Source: Acanthosepion lycidas (lineage: Eukaryota; Mollusca; Cephalopoda; Sepiida; Sepiidae). From it: 64,000 nt of DNA. The notes beneath the pieces were generated by a model that was not told where the DNA came from, did no database searches, and saw only the letters and a list, made by a program, of their open reading frames with translations. Positions within the stretch are counted from its first letter, which is position 1, and each line of letters opens with the position of its first letter. Position numbers and translations under genes: made by a program. Below are positions 24,231-35,678 of this stretch, one piece after another. The stretch is from NCBI GenBank assembly GCA_963932145.1, contig OZ010571.1:152221683-152285682 (forward strand), in the 5' to 3' direction.

Positions 24231-25880
24231 TATCAAATACAATATTTATAAACCAATCACACTCAAGAAAACACTCCATCTCAAACCCCACCAATAAAAT
24301 CCTAGATTACAAATCAGAATGTTTGTTGTATTAGCCATCATCATTTTTAGGTAGATACCAACCAAATATCGTACGGACGTAGTAGAAGACTTACGACGTT
24401 CCCTTTTAGGGCCAATTAGGAATAAATAAATAATTTAATTCTGGAGCCGATTTTGATACGAAAAAGTGTATAAAAACATACGAAATCCGTTCCCAAACAG
24501 GAATACACGCGGCTGTCACCAAACTCGACGCAACTTTTGCTTATGATCTTCACGACCTCATGTTAAAAGCCACAGCGTTGACAAACTTCAGACTACGACA
24601 ACACCACCAACAGTAAGAAACAATTTCTAATTATCTCTTGTATCCACTTTACTATGAATCACGCACACACGTGTTGACTTTTTCATACAAACACACAGAA
24701 AACAACATTTTATTGTTTCTCACACACACACACAAAGACAGTTTATATTTTATTTCAGAACTTTATCAATCCAAACAAAAAGACATTACTTTCCAATTTA
24801 TCGTCAACTGCTTGTATTCTTGTTGTTATATTAAATTAATATTTATTTGTTGAAACTACCTTGTCTTTTCTACTGAATTTTATTCCTTCAATGAAAATCG
24901 TGTAATTATTCTAGACGGCCAAATTACGAGCGACCCTGTAACGATATTTTGTCAATGTATCGAATCCCGACACTCCAAATTTTATCATTCAACAAAAAAC
25001 CGAGTAGAAGGATTCCTACAAGTCCATTTTGCTTATGTCTCTACAGCTCCCAGAAAGGAAGATAGTTTATAGTGATCTCTGACATCTCTGTAATCTAAGT
25101 CTGGACTCATCTTCATTTTGATCTTCCAGCTGTCCATGTTGGATTCGTACGAACTATCCTCCATTGTTTTGGTTTTGTTTTGTTTTTTTCTCTCTCCATC
25201 AGAAGCACTCATGCTTTAGTCTTTCTCGGGTTCCTCCTCCTCTTCCATCTCGACTTTGTCGTCATCAATTCTAGTTTGTTGCTTTTGTAGCCGTATTATG
25301 TCTCTTTTGTGTAATAAAACTAACTTTTTCAGGGATTGATTCACCGTCTTTTTCTGTAGTACATTTTTCATATATTGAATATGACATTGTTCTATGCGAT
25401 CTGATTTGTCTTCCTGTCAATGCGGAGGGATTTACATTCTACCAGCATATGGAATAGTTCTATAACTCAGTAATAGTCTCGGTAAGGAACAATCTCTGGT
25501 GTCTCTGGGTGAGTAAAATGCCTTCAATCCCATTTTCACCGTCTGAACCATTCAATTGCCAATGATATGGTGGTGTTTTATAAGGTAGCATCAATACATA
25601 TATCCTCTTGATAGATCATCAGATTCTTAACGTCACCAGTTCGTACATTTTAAATGGCTATTTGAAAAATAGCACTTGCTGTTTTTACACAGGAAGATAT
25701 ATGCATCCATCTGAGTAAGCCTATTTAAATTCTTTAAATTTTTCATCAATGTGTATCCGATGTGAGGTCAATTTTAGCAAAGTATTTCACTCCCGGCAAC
25801 CCGTGAATAGCAGTTTCAATGTTAGGAATAGCGAACAAATCCGAGCATATTTTGTGGGTTACTCCCATATTGTAATCCCC
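24231..25880. other. No recognised feature apart from a 25-bp repeat scrap
   Basis: About 1.6 kb. A scrap of the dispersed repeat (agtccattttgcttatgtc) is at 25019-25038. The 71-codon frame at 24638-24853 is rich in H, T and aromatic residues from CA and T runs. No gene seen. Confidence 0.4.
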
Positions 25881-25884
25881 ACAT

Positions 25885-26375
25885 ACCCTTATCGTCCTGG
25901 GTAAGACGTTAAACTACATCCGCGTCCTGGGTAAGACGTTAAAATACATCCAGCAGCAAGGCCTCTGATCAGGAGGTTTTGAGCAGCATGGAACCACCTC
26001 TTAATTGCTGGTGTTCCCAGGTTCACCCTGACTCGGGGAAGTATTACCTGTTAGGCTCCCAGCTATGGGCAAATAGTTAACTATTACCAGCAATACTTTT
26101 TGGAAAAAAATTATTACCAGCAATACAATTTTGAAGGAAATATATTACCAGAAACGGATTTTTGATAAAGCAAAATATTACCAGCAATAAAAAATTTTGT
26201 CAGCATTAAATAACCCATTGATGTTAATATACTGTAAAACAAAATAGACCAAACCAATCTAAACCAAAGAATACATACTCTATTCATACGAATCTATCCT
26301 AAAAATGTTGTCGGCATTAAATAACCCATTGAGGTTGATATGCCGTAAAACAAAATAAACCAAACCAAACGAAAC
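25885..26375 (+). repeat. LINE 3' tail copy with repeated segments
   Basis: The opening word cctgggtaagacgttaaac occurs twice in tandem (about 25895 and 25925). It is followed by gcagcaaggcctctgatcag, ggaaccacctcttaattgct, a string of accagcaata words, and two successive terminal blocks (ggcattaaataacccattg class at about 26195 and 26310). Duplicated ends within one copy suggest nested or tandem insertion. Confidence 0.8.
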
Positions 26376-27595
26376 CACATACGTTTAAATCTCTATCCAG
26401 GTTTCATAAAACAACAATAGTGTGGTCCAGTTACTACCACCAAGGAGAAAATGCTCTAAACCTTTAGTTTTGCAATTGAAAAAGTTAGCATATCAATGGG
26501 CAGTCTGCGATACTTGGAATAAGTAAATTGAATGTTCGCTTTGTATCCTTTTAACATCTTTGTGTCATTACTTCACACTGTTAATCAATTTGATTATATC
26601 CACTTTCAAAACATCTATATCCCAACGAGTCCATAACATTTTTTTTACATTTCACTACCGTAATTGAAATAATTTCAAAATGTGTATCAGTCTCGAAAGC
26701 ACCTTCAAAACAACCTAACATTTTGATGAAAAGCCATCGAACTGTTTTAGTTTAACCTCACTTTTCATTTGTGTTAACCCATTCGTTCCCAGAAATGTAT
26801 TGTGTTTCGGATGACATTACTTCCAGTATCAATTTGCATGAGAAAAATTATACCATTCAACTTAATCTTTTCTCTGGCACTTTCTCTTTATCTTTTTGTA
26901 TCGCAAATACAGCTGCATTTTCCTGATTGGAGGTTAAATTTTCTATCCTTTTCTATTTTCCTTTTATGTTTGCTTACAAACATGAAAATGTTCTTTCTTT
27001 TCCCAATTCCAGCATATTTATCCTAAAGCTGGACATTTTTTCTTCTCCCATTCATGTATTTCTTATCGCCATATTTGCATCGCAAAAAGTAATTCGATAG
27101 GCTGTACGTTTCGGCATTACTCTTGGATGTATTGAATTTTTCAATTAACTTTAATTTTTACAGAAACTCTAGAAGCATCACACATACCTTCAATTAACCT
27201 CAACTGTATCAACTCTTCTTTTTCAAACTCACATAATTTGGAAGTATTTCGTAGTTTGTGTACCTACTGTATTATTGTTTATTTCTGTTCTCGTTTTCTC
27301 GCTAGATACTTTGTCCTCTCAGCAATAACCAACTTCTTTCTCGGCCTTAAATTTCTTTTTATAATGTCCGATATTTATGAAAAAGGTAAATCCTCCTATT
27401 CTATGGGATACGCCATATCAGAGATCTTTCTGATGGCCTCACACCCTGCCGAAACCAAAAAGATATCTGTAATATTATTCACCATCTTTCAACTTTTTGA
27501 ACTTCTGGGCCTTTGTCTAGGTAGCAAAACAACGAATTAATGTTTCAACAAACCCCGGCTCCTCCAACAGTGTTAAAGATCCTATCGAAGATGCC
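26376..27595. other. No recognised feature
   Basis: About 1.2 kb. A frame at 27238-27540 (100 codons, mostly hydrophobic with SDIYEKGKSSYSMG in the middle) has no family I can name and starts at a non-ATG codon. I do not call it a gene. Confidence 0.35.
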
Positions 27596-27619
27596 ATGCT
27601 GTTGTGATGTCTTCTAGTC

Positions 27620-27957
27620 TGTGATGTAGAAGTGAGATTTACTTGAACCCCCCCCCACCCCACTGAGTCAGGTTGTGACACAAAGTCAGTTTTTAAAATG
27701 GGGACCCGAGTATTTTCACTCAAGCGGCTGGTCTAAGCTGGTCATAGCTTGTCCAAGCTGGTCACGGCTGGTCTAAGCTAGCCATAGATGTTCTTGGCTT
27801 GTCATAGCTGGCCATAGCTTGTCCAAGCTCGCCAGAGCTGGTCTAAGCGAGTAATAGCTGTTCTTGGCTTGTCATAGCTGGTCCATGCTGGTCAGAGCCG
27901 GTCCAAGCTAGTCGTAGCCGTGATACCACCAGCACAGGAACGGAGCCCTGGGGCAGG
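27620..27957 (+). repeat. GC-rich minisatellite block 1, 10-bp units
   Basis: A leader (ttacttgaaccc...actgagtcaggttgtga, then cccgagtattttcactc) is followed by about 19 units of a 10-bp word alternating ggtcatagct, ggtccaagct, ggtctaagct and gttcttggct from 27731 to 27919. The block ends gataccaccagcacaggaac and ccctggggcagg. Confidence 0.85.
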
Positions 27958-28195
27958 TAAGTGAGCTTTACTTGACCCCCCCACTGAGTCAGTTTGTGAT
28001 AAAAGGTCAGTTTTCAGCGTGGGAACCCAAGTGTTTTCACTCGGGCCGCTTGTCTAAGCTGGTCATAGCTTGTCCAAGCTGGTCAGAGCTGGTCTAAGCT
28101 AGTCATAGCTGGTCCATGCTGGTCAGAGCCGGTCCAATCTAGTCCTAGCCGTGATACCACCAGCACAGGGACATAGCCCTGGGGCAGGTAAGTAT
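27958..28195 (+). repeat. GC-rich minisatellite block 2, shorter copy
   Basis: The same leader (tttacttgaccc, actgagtcagtttgtgat, cccaagtgttttcactcgg), about 10 units of the 10-bp word, and the same ending (gataccaccagcacagggac, ccctggggcagg). It is a second, shorter copy of the preceding block, so the unit of duplication is leader plus 10-bp array plus ending. Confidence 0.85.
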
Positions 28196-28214
28196 CCGAA
28201 TGTATATACCCCCT

Positions 28215-28335
28215 CCAAGGAGGGATTTACACACGTAGAAGTTCTACCTCCGTATCGGGTGACGATAGATTTATTAGTAGTCGCTCGATTCTATGCAAAA
28301 TAGGGCAAGTCCATTTTGCTTATGCCACTACACAT
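28215..28335 (+). repeat. Dispersed repeat, second copy of the 24115 family
   Basis: Contains gtagaagttctacctccgta, gggtgacgatagatttatta and gtcgctcgattctatgcaaa, then agtccattttgcttatg. Matches 24115-24230 in order. Confidence 0.75.
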
Positions 28336-28620
28336 TGTTGTGGGAAGCGAAAGGATAAAGGAGATAAAGAGAACGAATGTCAACAGGTCGGATAGCTACC
28401 TTGTATCTCCACGTAGTTGCTTGGTCACCCTTCTGAAACCACGACACGCAAAGGCATCTGGGAGGCGGAAGGCTCGGAAGAGCCTCAAAGCTCGGAAGAG
28501 CCTCAAAGCTCGGGGTATTTCTACTGTCGCAACTACACTGCCCGTTTTTAATCCGAGACAATGCATTTCTCAGGGTCCCTCACCCTCGTGGTTCAAACCA
28601 CTCCTACTCAGTTAGTGTCG
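28336..28620 (+). repeat. Sequence with a short 18-bp tandem repeat
   Basis: The word gctcggaagagcctcaaa repeats about 2.5 times at 28471-28517. The opposed 99- and 77-codon frames that cross it are both open because the repeat has no stops. The surrounding sequence is somewhat GC-richer than the neighbourhood, but I recognise no gene. Confidence 0.5.
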
Positions 28621-29205
28621 TCTAAACAGTACGGTAGGGTTTGTCGTCTTTGTCTAGACTACGTATTCTGTAATAGTATTTTTAGCACCTGAAACATTTG
28701 TCATCCCACATCCAACTCTACAATTGTGCAAATAAAAGATGGAAAATGATTTCAAAAAATCTCGAAAAGGCTTTTTTCCCAGCTAAAGTACCTCAGAAGA
28801 ACCTTCAAAATCACGTACAAAGATAAAAGAATTGTAAATGAAGAAATAAGCTCCGAAACCATCACAGAAATGCATAAAGTTAAAAACTGGATGCATTTTA
28901 TGGATTCTAGAAAAAAATGCAATGGTTTTTAATAATAAGGTTTGCTTGCAATGGGTGGGAAGGGGAAAAGATGCAGAGGAAGAAAACATGACGATCAAAT
29001 TCAACAGAAGTTAACACACTTCATCAGAATTGGAAGACATTTCAAGATATTGCCATGGATTGTTTACGATTGAAACAGAAAATTCTTCATAGAACACTTT
29101 TTTTTCAGCTTGCGACAGAACGGAAACTCACGTGACTGAATTCTTCCCAGAATTCATTTGAAATTGTCATGTGGTTTTGGTGAGCCTTCCTCCTCCGTAC
29201 CGCGT
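28621..29205. other. No recognised feature
   Basis: Unique-looking AT-rich sequence. A 73-codon minus-strand frame (28783-29004) has no motif. Confidence 0.4.
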
Positions 29206-29207
29206 CT

Positions 29208-29348
29208 CAAGTCATCTTGGAAGAGTTGCTGGTAGGAGAAAAGGTGAATTTATACCTTTCCCATTGTGCTGTTTTCGTGTAAGTGAATATAATGAACTGA
29301 ATTGGAATTTCTAGATTTCTCATTGCGAGCCGCTATCCAGACAATTAC
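29208..29348 (-). repeat. tRNA-derived SINE (family A), diverged reverse copy
   Basis: Minus strand: gatagcggctcgcaatgag and gaaattccaattcagttc (B-box-like), followed by the degraded body cacaatgggaaaggtataaa. Aligns with the tRNA part of 22885-23232. Confidence 0.55.
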
Positions 29349-29835
29349 TTGATGCTCATTGTTGCTTGGAAAAAACCAATTTTTATACTACTACTACTAA
29401 TAATAATAATGTAAAGACACACTTAAATGACACAATATCTATGCAAAATATATATAATAAACATAAGCACACCACACACGTCATATCTACGTTCTATGAT
29501 AGTTTTTATTTACCTGCCTAAAGCAGGATATTACACAAGTTTTTTTTTATATTTTAGGGACCCATATCCGTACATATGGGACAAAAATTCTCCAGTCCTC
29601 ACGACCGCTGTCACGCTTGCATCGATATTACACCGGTCCCACCTCTCATAGTGCAATGAGGAAGGTACTGTCGCAGAATTAGAATCCCCGGGGCTAGGCA
29701 CTTTCTCCCATTTTAAATGAGTAGAAAACAGTTACTTCGTTTTGATCCAGACCTGAAGGCCGAGAAACGTTTAATGATAGATACTCAATATTGATCAGAT
29801 TTCTTCTTTGGTATGTGCTGTTACTTGAGGACATG
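29349..29835. other. No recognised feature
   Basis: A 74-codon plus frame (29427-29651) ends RDPYPYIWDKNSPVLTTAVT after a T-rich run and ttttag. The segment gacccatatccgtacatatggg is partly palindromic. Nothing supports a gene. Confidence 0.35.
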
Positions 29836-29837
29836 AG

Positions 29838-30305
29838 CGATTATGACTCTCCACAACTTCTTGTTATTTGTACCTTTGTAGATCGAAATAACGTTTACAG
29901 GTTTTAAGTAATGTCTGTCGCCTAACTATGCCTCCCACTATTTATTTTGCTATCTGTTTACACAAGATTGTTACGTAGGCTACATGCTATTTACATCCGT
30001 CTCTCTTGCTCTTTGTATGTCCTGTGAGTGTCAAATTTTCCAAGCTCTCTTTCCTCATTATGTGTCCTAGAAATTTCAACTGTCACTTTCTGATTTTAAG
30101 TGTTCTTTTGTTTTCATCCTTTGTAAAATTTCCTTGTTGCTTATGCGCTCCATCCATGGCATTTCTAGAAATCCTTCTGTAAAACCCCATTCCTGTTGTC
30201 TCAAATCTTCTCTTCATCTGCGAGAAAACTGTCCAGAATTCAATGCAATATAGGATTGATACTACAAAGCAGTTCGGCACTCTTCTCTTTGTTTCTAACG
30301 AAGTG
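29838..30305 (-). pseudogene. RTE-type LINE ORF2, C-terminal end
   Basis: The minus strand starts in the segment NCFVVSILYCIEFWTVFSQM and continues KRRFETTGMGFYRRI and NKRTLKIRK. These align with LLKCYV.SILLYGSE.WT.S.QM, K.RLEATEMWFYRRILR and M..KRTL.L.IRKRQ of RTE proteins. In broken frames it then reaches the carboxy end, NKKLWRVIIAHVLK (about 29845-29885), which matches RKLW..MIAHVL. This fragment therefore preserves the true end of the protein. Stops and frameshifts run throughout, and the catalytic core and endonuclease are absent, as expected for a 5'-truncated copy. The element's expected 3' tail would lie below 29838, but I recognise none. Confidence 0.8.
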
Positions 30306-30815
30306 TTGTCTTGAATATTAGATACTTCCGTACATAGGGATAAAATACTTATTTAAATGAGGATAAAAAAAAGTGTATTATGCTAGACACCATTATCCAC
30401 CCCTAGCCATATAGCTAATGTTCCACAGGTCAGAGTGACATTTATTTCACTAATCCCGTATTCCCATAAAATTCCCACTTTAAATACGCCCTTGTGCCGT
30501 CTTCCGTTCGTGCGGGCGTCTACAAAGATCCGAGGAGATTACAGTCTTAAAAGCAACTTTAAATATCTGCCCAAAATTAGTCAAAACGTTTCATCTTACT
30601 CAACGTGTCTATAGCCCCGCCAGCTTGATAACGCATGCGCATTCAGTCTAGTATGAACTTCTTTGTGCGAATTCTGCTTTTGGAAGAAAAATCTTTTTAT
30701 AACAGTTAAAATTGGCAGCTGTTCATCTAGCTATTTTCCGCCATCTTTGGAACAGATTTTGTTTTGGCGCGAACACAGAAAACAATCTTTCTTGGACATC
30801 TCATGCGTCTGATTA
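30306..30815. other. No recognised gene; locally GC-richer stretch
   Basis: Around 30490-30640 the sequence is less AT-rich, with cgcccttgtgccgtcttccg, a ccccgcc word and aacgcatgcgcatt, which resembles the palindromic NRF-1 site (TGCGCATGCGCA). This could be promoter-like but there is no gene next to it. Confidence 0.3.
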
Positions 30816-30819
30816 CCTG

Positions 30820-30842
30820 CACACACACACACACACACACAG

Positions 30843-30925
<83 letters not shown>
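30820..30925. repeat. (CA)n(TA)n compound microsatellite
   Basis: About 57 bp of mostly CA repeats, broken by gacg, followed by about 48 bp of TA repeats. The 101- and 61-codon plus frames here are its translation. Confidence 0.95.
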
Positions 30926-30928
<3 letters not shown>

Positions 30929-31195
30929 TACACACAGACTATAAATTAATACTTATCCACTCAGGCTTTGCCTTAGTATTGCAAAGAGGTTTATATTTTG
31001 CAGACATCCCACATTAACTATACGCAGGCTAAGTGAAAAACAATACCTAATCAGTGTGAAAACAGATCGGCTTTGTCAGGCTATAATACCCTAGACAAAC
31101 CAACTGCTGCCATATTTTACAAACATCTCACATTTGCATAAGCACGTAAAATACATTTTAAGATATACATCCACTTATAGGTGAATCTCGTCTTA
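30926..31195. other. No recognised feature
   Basis: Short AT-rich flank with no gene or repeat recognised. Confidence 0.4.
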
Positions 31196-31197
31196 CA

Positions 31198-31295
31198 GAT
31201 TAATTCATTATAGTTGATTGATTGACCACTCGGTTTTAATGACATATCAACTCTGTCGATTATTTAATACCGAAAATATTTTTTTAAAATGTGAC
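31198..31295 (-). repeat. LINE 3' tail terminal block, reverse
   Basis: Minus strand: ggtattaaataatcgacag and gttgatatgtcattaaaacc, ending at atcaatc. It corresponds to the terminal block ggcattaaataacccattg...gttgatatgcc of the LINE tails. Confidence 0.65.
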
Positions 31296-31610
31296 TTGCG
31301 AACAGTTTTTTGGGGTCGTGGTTCAATCACCTTTCTGTTATGCCTATAGAATGGATTTATTTAATAGAATAATTTGTGGTATATACCAACCTCATCCTTC
31401 AAGGAGGCTACGATAGGCTCTATTTTTATCTTCCTGTAAAGGTCCTAATCATGTCATAAAATTGTTAATGTATAGGGACAAGGTCACTACAATAGAATAT
31501 GTTTTACAATACAATAGAATCCCTGACAACCGGACTAAGAAGGCCTTTCGGATATGAGGATTTGGTTACAAATTCCGGATATGAGAGGTCATATTTAGAT
31601 TAAAAGGTCT
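31296..31610. other. No recognised feature
   Basis: About 300 bp leading into the 15-bp minisatellite; no gene or repeat identified. Confidence 0.4.
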
Positions 31611-31615
31611 ATAAT

Positions 31616-34085
31616 GCCAAATGTCTCTCGGGCAAATGTCGGTCGCCCAAATCCCTCTCGGCCAAATGACCGTTCGGCAAAATTTCCTTTCGGCCAAATA
31701 TTTGTCGGCCAAAAGACTCTCGACCAAAAGTCTGTCGTCCAAATGTCCGTTGTTCAAATGTCCGTCCTCCAAATGTCCGTTCGGTCAAATGTTATTCGGC
31801 CAAATGTCCGTTGGCCAAATGACTGTCCGCCAAATATCTCGGCCAAATGTCCGTCGGCCAAATGGCTGCTGTCCAAATGCCCGTAGGCCAAATGCCCGTA
31901 GGCCAAATGTCCGTCGGGGAAATGTCCGTTCGGCCAAATATTTGTCGGACAAAAGAAGCTAGGCCAAATGTCCGTCGGTGAAATATTTGTCGGCCAAAAG
32001 TCTCTCGGCCAAATGTCCGTCGGCCAAATGTCTGTAGTTCAAATGTTCGTCCTTCAAATGTCTGTTCGGCCAAATGTCTCTCCGCCGAATGTCTCTCGGC
32101 CAAATGTCCGTCAGCCAAATGTCTCTCACACACATGTACGTCAGCCAAATGTCTCTCACACACATGTACGTCAGCCAAATGGCTGTCGTCCAAATTTCCG
32201 TCGTCCAAATGAGCGTTCGGCTAAATGTCCTTTCGGTCAAATATTTGTCGGTCAAAAGACTCTCGGCTAAATGTCTATAGGGCCAAATGTCCGTCGTCGA
32301 ATTGTTTTCGCCCAAAGGTCTCTCGGCCAAATATCCGTCCTCCAAATGTCCGTTCGTCTAAATGATATTCGACCAAATGTCTATCGGCCAAATATCCGTC
32401 GTCCAAATGTCCGTTCGGCCAAAATTCTCTCGGCCAAAACTCTCTCGGCCTAATGCCCGTTGACCAACTGGATCTCAGCCAAATATGTCTCGGCCAAATG
32501 TCTCTCAGTCAAATGTTTCTCTCGCACATGTTTCTATCGGCCAAATGGCTGTCGTCCAAATGTCCATTTGACCCAATGTCCGTCAGCCAAATGTTCGTCC
32601 TCCGAATGCCCGTCCTCCAAATGTCCGTTTACCAAATGTATCTCGGACAAATATCCGTTCGGCCAAATGTATCTCGGCCAAATATCTGTTAGGCCAAATA
32701 TCCGTTGGCCAAATGTCTCCCAGTCAAATGTCTCTTATCCACATGTCCGTCGTCCAAATATCCGTCGTCCAAATGTCCGTGCGGCCAAATGTCCGTCAAC
32801 CAAATATTTGTCGACCAAATGTCTCTAGGCCAAATGTCTGTTCGGCCAAATGTCTCTGGACCAAATGTCCGTCTGCGAAATATTTGTCACCAAATGTCTC
32901 TCGGCCAAATTTTTGTCGGCCAAATATCCGTTGGCCAATTGTCTCTCAGTCAAATGTTTCTCTACCAAATTCACATCGGTCAAATGGCTGTAGTGCAAAT
33001 GTCCGTCTTCCAAAAGTCTGTTCAGCCAAATGTCCGTTTGGCCATATGTCTGTCGGCCAAACGTCCGTCGGCCAAACGTCCGTTCGGCCAATTGTCCTTT
33101 CGTTCAAATGTCCGTCCTTCTAATGTTCTTTCAGCCAAGTCTCTCGGCAATATTTCTGTCGGCCAAATGTCTGTCTTCCAAATGTCCGTCCTCCAAATGT
33201 CCTTCCTCCAAATGTCCGTTAGGCCAAATAAATCTCGGCCAAATATCCGTTGACCAAATGTCCGTCGGCCAAATCTATCTTACCCACACGTCCGTCGTCC
33301 AGAAGGCTTTCGTCCAAATGCCCGTTCCAAATATTCGTTCGGCCAAATTTCCGATAGACAAATGTCCGATGGACAAATGTCTCTCGGCCAAATGTCCGTC
33401 GGGCAAAGGTCTCGCAGACAACTGACTTTAAACCTCATCTTCGCCTGCCAAATGGCTGTCGTCTAAATGTCAATTTGACCCAATGTCTGTCGGCCAAATG
33501 TTCGTCCTCCGAATGCCCGTCCTCCAAATGCCCGTCCTCCAAATGTCCGTTTACCAAATGTATCTCGGCCAAATATCCGTTGGCCAAATGTCTGTTGACT
33601 AAATATCTCTCCCAGTCAAATGTCTCTCATCCACATATCCGTCGGCCAAATGGTTGTCGTCCAAATATCCGTCGTCCAAATGTCTCTCAGTCAAATGTTT
33701 CTCGGCCAAATGTCCTTTCGTCCCAATGTGTGTCGCCGAAATGTCCGTTCGGCGAAATGACTCTCGGCCAAATGTCTCTCGGCCAAATGTCCTTTCGTCC
33801 CAATGTGTGTCGCCGAAATGTCCGCTCCGCCAAATATTTGTCGGCCACATGTATCTCGGCCAAATGTCCATTCTGCCAAATGACTCTCGGCCAAATGTCT
33901 GTCGGCCAAATGTCCGTAGGCCAAATGGCAATAGTCCAAATGTCCGTCGGCCAAATGTCCGTCTTCCAATTGTCCGTTTGGCCAAATGTCTGTCGGCGAA
34001 ACATCCGTTCGGCCAATTGTCAGGCGATCAAATATTTGTTGGCCAAATGTCCGTCGGCCAAATATCTCTCGGTCAAATATCCGCC
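31616..34085. repeat. 15-bp minisatellite, about 2.47 kb
   Basis: Head-to-tail copies of a 15-bp unit, tcggccaaatgtccg, with variants gtcc/gtct in the middle and tccgtc/tctctc at the end. A short break at about 33420-33450 carries other sequence. The unit equals five codons and has no stop in several frames on either strand. Its translations are pentapeptide repeats such as SAKCP, RPNVR and MSVGQ on the plus strand, and RHLAD- or RTFGR-like repeats on the minus. All frames of up to 209 codons here are artefacts. Larger internal repeats occur, for example 32553-32650 resembles 33454-33560. Confidence 0.95.
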
Positions 34086-34383
34086 CACGATGATACGTAT
34101 ATGAGATTCCGGTTTAAATCTAGACTATGGCGCCATTTCTCTTTGTAAGGCCACATTTTCATTATTTTTAATGACTATATCATTTCAAAACTGACATTGT
34201 ATGCTTTACCAATTTGCCAATTTCTATCAGAATCGCAGAGATGTTATTATTAAAATAAGGATGCTCGTTTGTAACAATTATTAACAGTTTTCGTTCTTTG
34301 TCTCTTTCATCAATTCTGAGTGTGTGTGGATTGGTCAACAAATCTTGCCGCTACGTTTTTGTCAACCATGTCCACTCGTAGCC
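34086..34383. other. No recognised feature
   Basis: About 300 bp of unique-looking sequence. It begins acgatgatacgtatatgag and has no gene. Confidence 0.4.
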
Positions 34384-34672
34384 GAATGGTAAGTAAGGGC
34401 ACGTGGCCGAGTAGTTTAAATGCGCGTTTCCCTCTCAGGTACGAATCTCACTATGGTCGATGGTGAGGTCATCCTGGGGAGGTCATCCGCTATTTCCCAG
34501 AAACTGTAACTAAAGATCGATCAGCATATTTGCAGTATAAACCACAGGTAGGCTCTGTGGGTGCTGGAACAAACACAAATGTGCCTGAGAAGGCGTCTGT
34601 AACAGGGATAGGCTAGCCGCCTTAGAAGACGGGTGTGATCGGAAGCGAGTAGCCAGCATGTACATGCTGAAA
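34384..34672 (+). repeat. tRNA-derived SINE (family C)
   Basis: The head gcacgtggccgagtagttta (A-box-like) and cccctct...aggtacgaatctcac (B-box-like) resembles a tRNA-Ser/Leu type. It is followed by the body cagaaactgtaactaaagatc, gtgggtgctggaacaaac, atgtgcctgagaaggcgtct. The body recurs at 58255-58345 without the head. It is a SINE and not a functional tRNA. Confidence 0.7.
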
Positions 34673-34964
34673 GAGAAAACACTGCATTATGACTGCACAG
34701 TCTAGTATGGAGACTCTACACTTACATTGATTATCTTTAGAATCAATATTTTTTCTTCCTTGTCTGTTGTGACAAGAATAAATGCCTTTTTATTTATTTC
34801 ATTATTTTCTTTTTCGCATGTGGGGCGACGACTTCTTGTTACTGTCTCTTATAGCAAGAATTTTATTATAGAGACAAGTACGCGTACATGCGATGAACAC
34901 GCTTACATTTATATTCATGTAGCTGGCTAGCGAGCTAGACAGCTAGATAGGTACCAAATACAGG
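34673..34964. other. No recognised feature
   Basis: A 67-codon plus frame at 34727-34930 has no motif. No gene is called. Confidence 0.35.
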
Positions 34965-34965
34965 C

Positions 34966-34995
34966 TAGATAGATAGATAGATAGATAGATAGATA
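34966..34995. repeat. (GATA)n microsatellite
   Basis: About seven GATA units preceded by degenerate ctagata words. Confidence 0.9.
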
Positions 34996-35277
34996 CTGAA
35001 GGTTTTGCTAGCAATTGAATGTGGCCGAATACACTATTTTCTGTCAGAACCACATTTGATAATCACAGGATTATTACCGGTAGTCTGGATTTTACTTACA
35101 TTTGAATACTTGGGAAAATCTCGCTACCATTTCACCAAACTACAGTTAGATAATAATATACAAATTCGTTAATTAAAATAACTTGCGACTGAAAAATGTT
35201 TTGAAATATATATATATATATATGAAAAAAATATTCTGGTTTTAGCTCTCGAGGAGAAAAGTGAACTTGTTCATCGC

Positions 35278-35395
35278 TGCCGTATGCCAGTGGCTTAGAG
35301 GTAGATTCTTCGACTGATACCAAATTAGTCGGGTTTCGATCCTGCCTTGAGGCAATTAGATGTCTAGCCACACTTGAAACTTACCTGTGAAACAG
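35278..35395 (+). repeat. tRNA-derived SINE-like sequence (family D)
   Basis: Contains tggcttagaggtagattctt (A-box region) and gtcgggtttcgatcctgcc (B box) at tRNA-like spacing, followed by ttgaggcaattagatg. The rest of a tRNA fold is degraded. The 79-codon minus-strand frame over it is a shadow. Confidence 0.5.
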
Positions 35396-35610
35396 CGAAA
35401 TTGTCTGTTGATCAATATATAATTTGCGGAGGAGATTTCATTCTGATGAGTTGAACATCTCAGTCTTCACGAAATAAAAATTATAAATGAAATGGATAAT
35501 TAAAGTCTCCGTCTTATTATTATCATTATAATGCTCTGTATTCTACATTGAGCTCTCCCTGGTTTTATATCCTCCTCGGAATTATTCCTCCCAGTCACAA
35601 ACTGGTAAAA
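35396..35610. other. No recognised feature
   Basis: AT-rich spacer before a compound microsatellite. Confidence 0.4.
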
Positions 35611-35611
35611 C

Positions 35612-35666
<55 letters not shown>
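35612..35666. repeat. (TA)n(GA)n microsatellite
   Basis: About 30 bp of TA repeats followed by about 25 bp of GA repeats, immediately upstream of the Penelope-like coding end. Confidence 0.9.
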
Positions 35667-35678
35667 TTTATAGAGAGC

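Noticed and set aside
27238-27540. 100-codon hydrophobic frame as a membrane protein
   Set aside because: No ATG start, no recognised family, and T-rich surroundings that easily give hydrophobic translations.
33475-34104. 209-codon plus-strand open frame and several companions
   Set aside because: Product of the 15-bp minisatellite, with overlapping frames on both strands.
35278-35395. Functional tRNA gene (also 45825, 63155)
   Set aside because: A and B box words are present but acceptor stems and full cloverleaves are not convincing; adjacent sequence is SINE-like.
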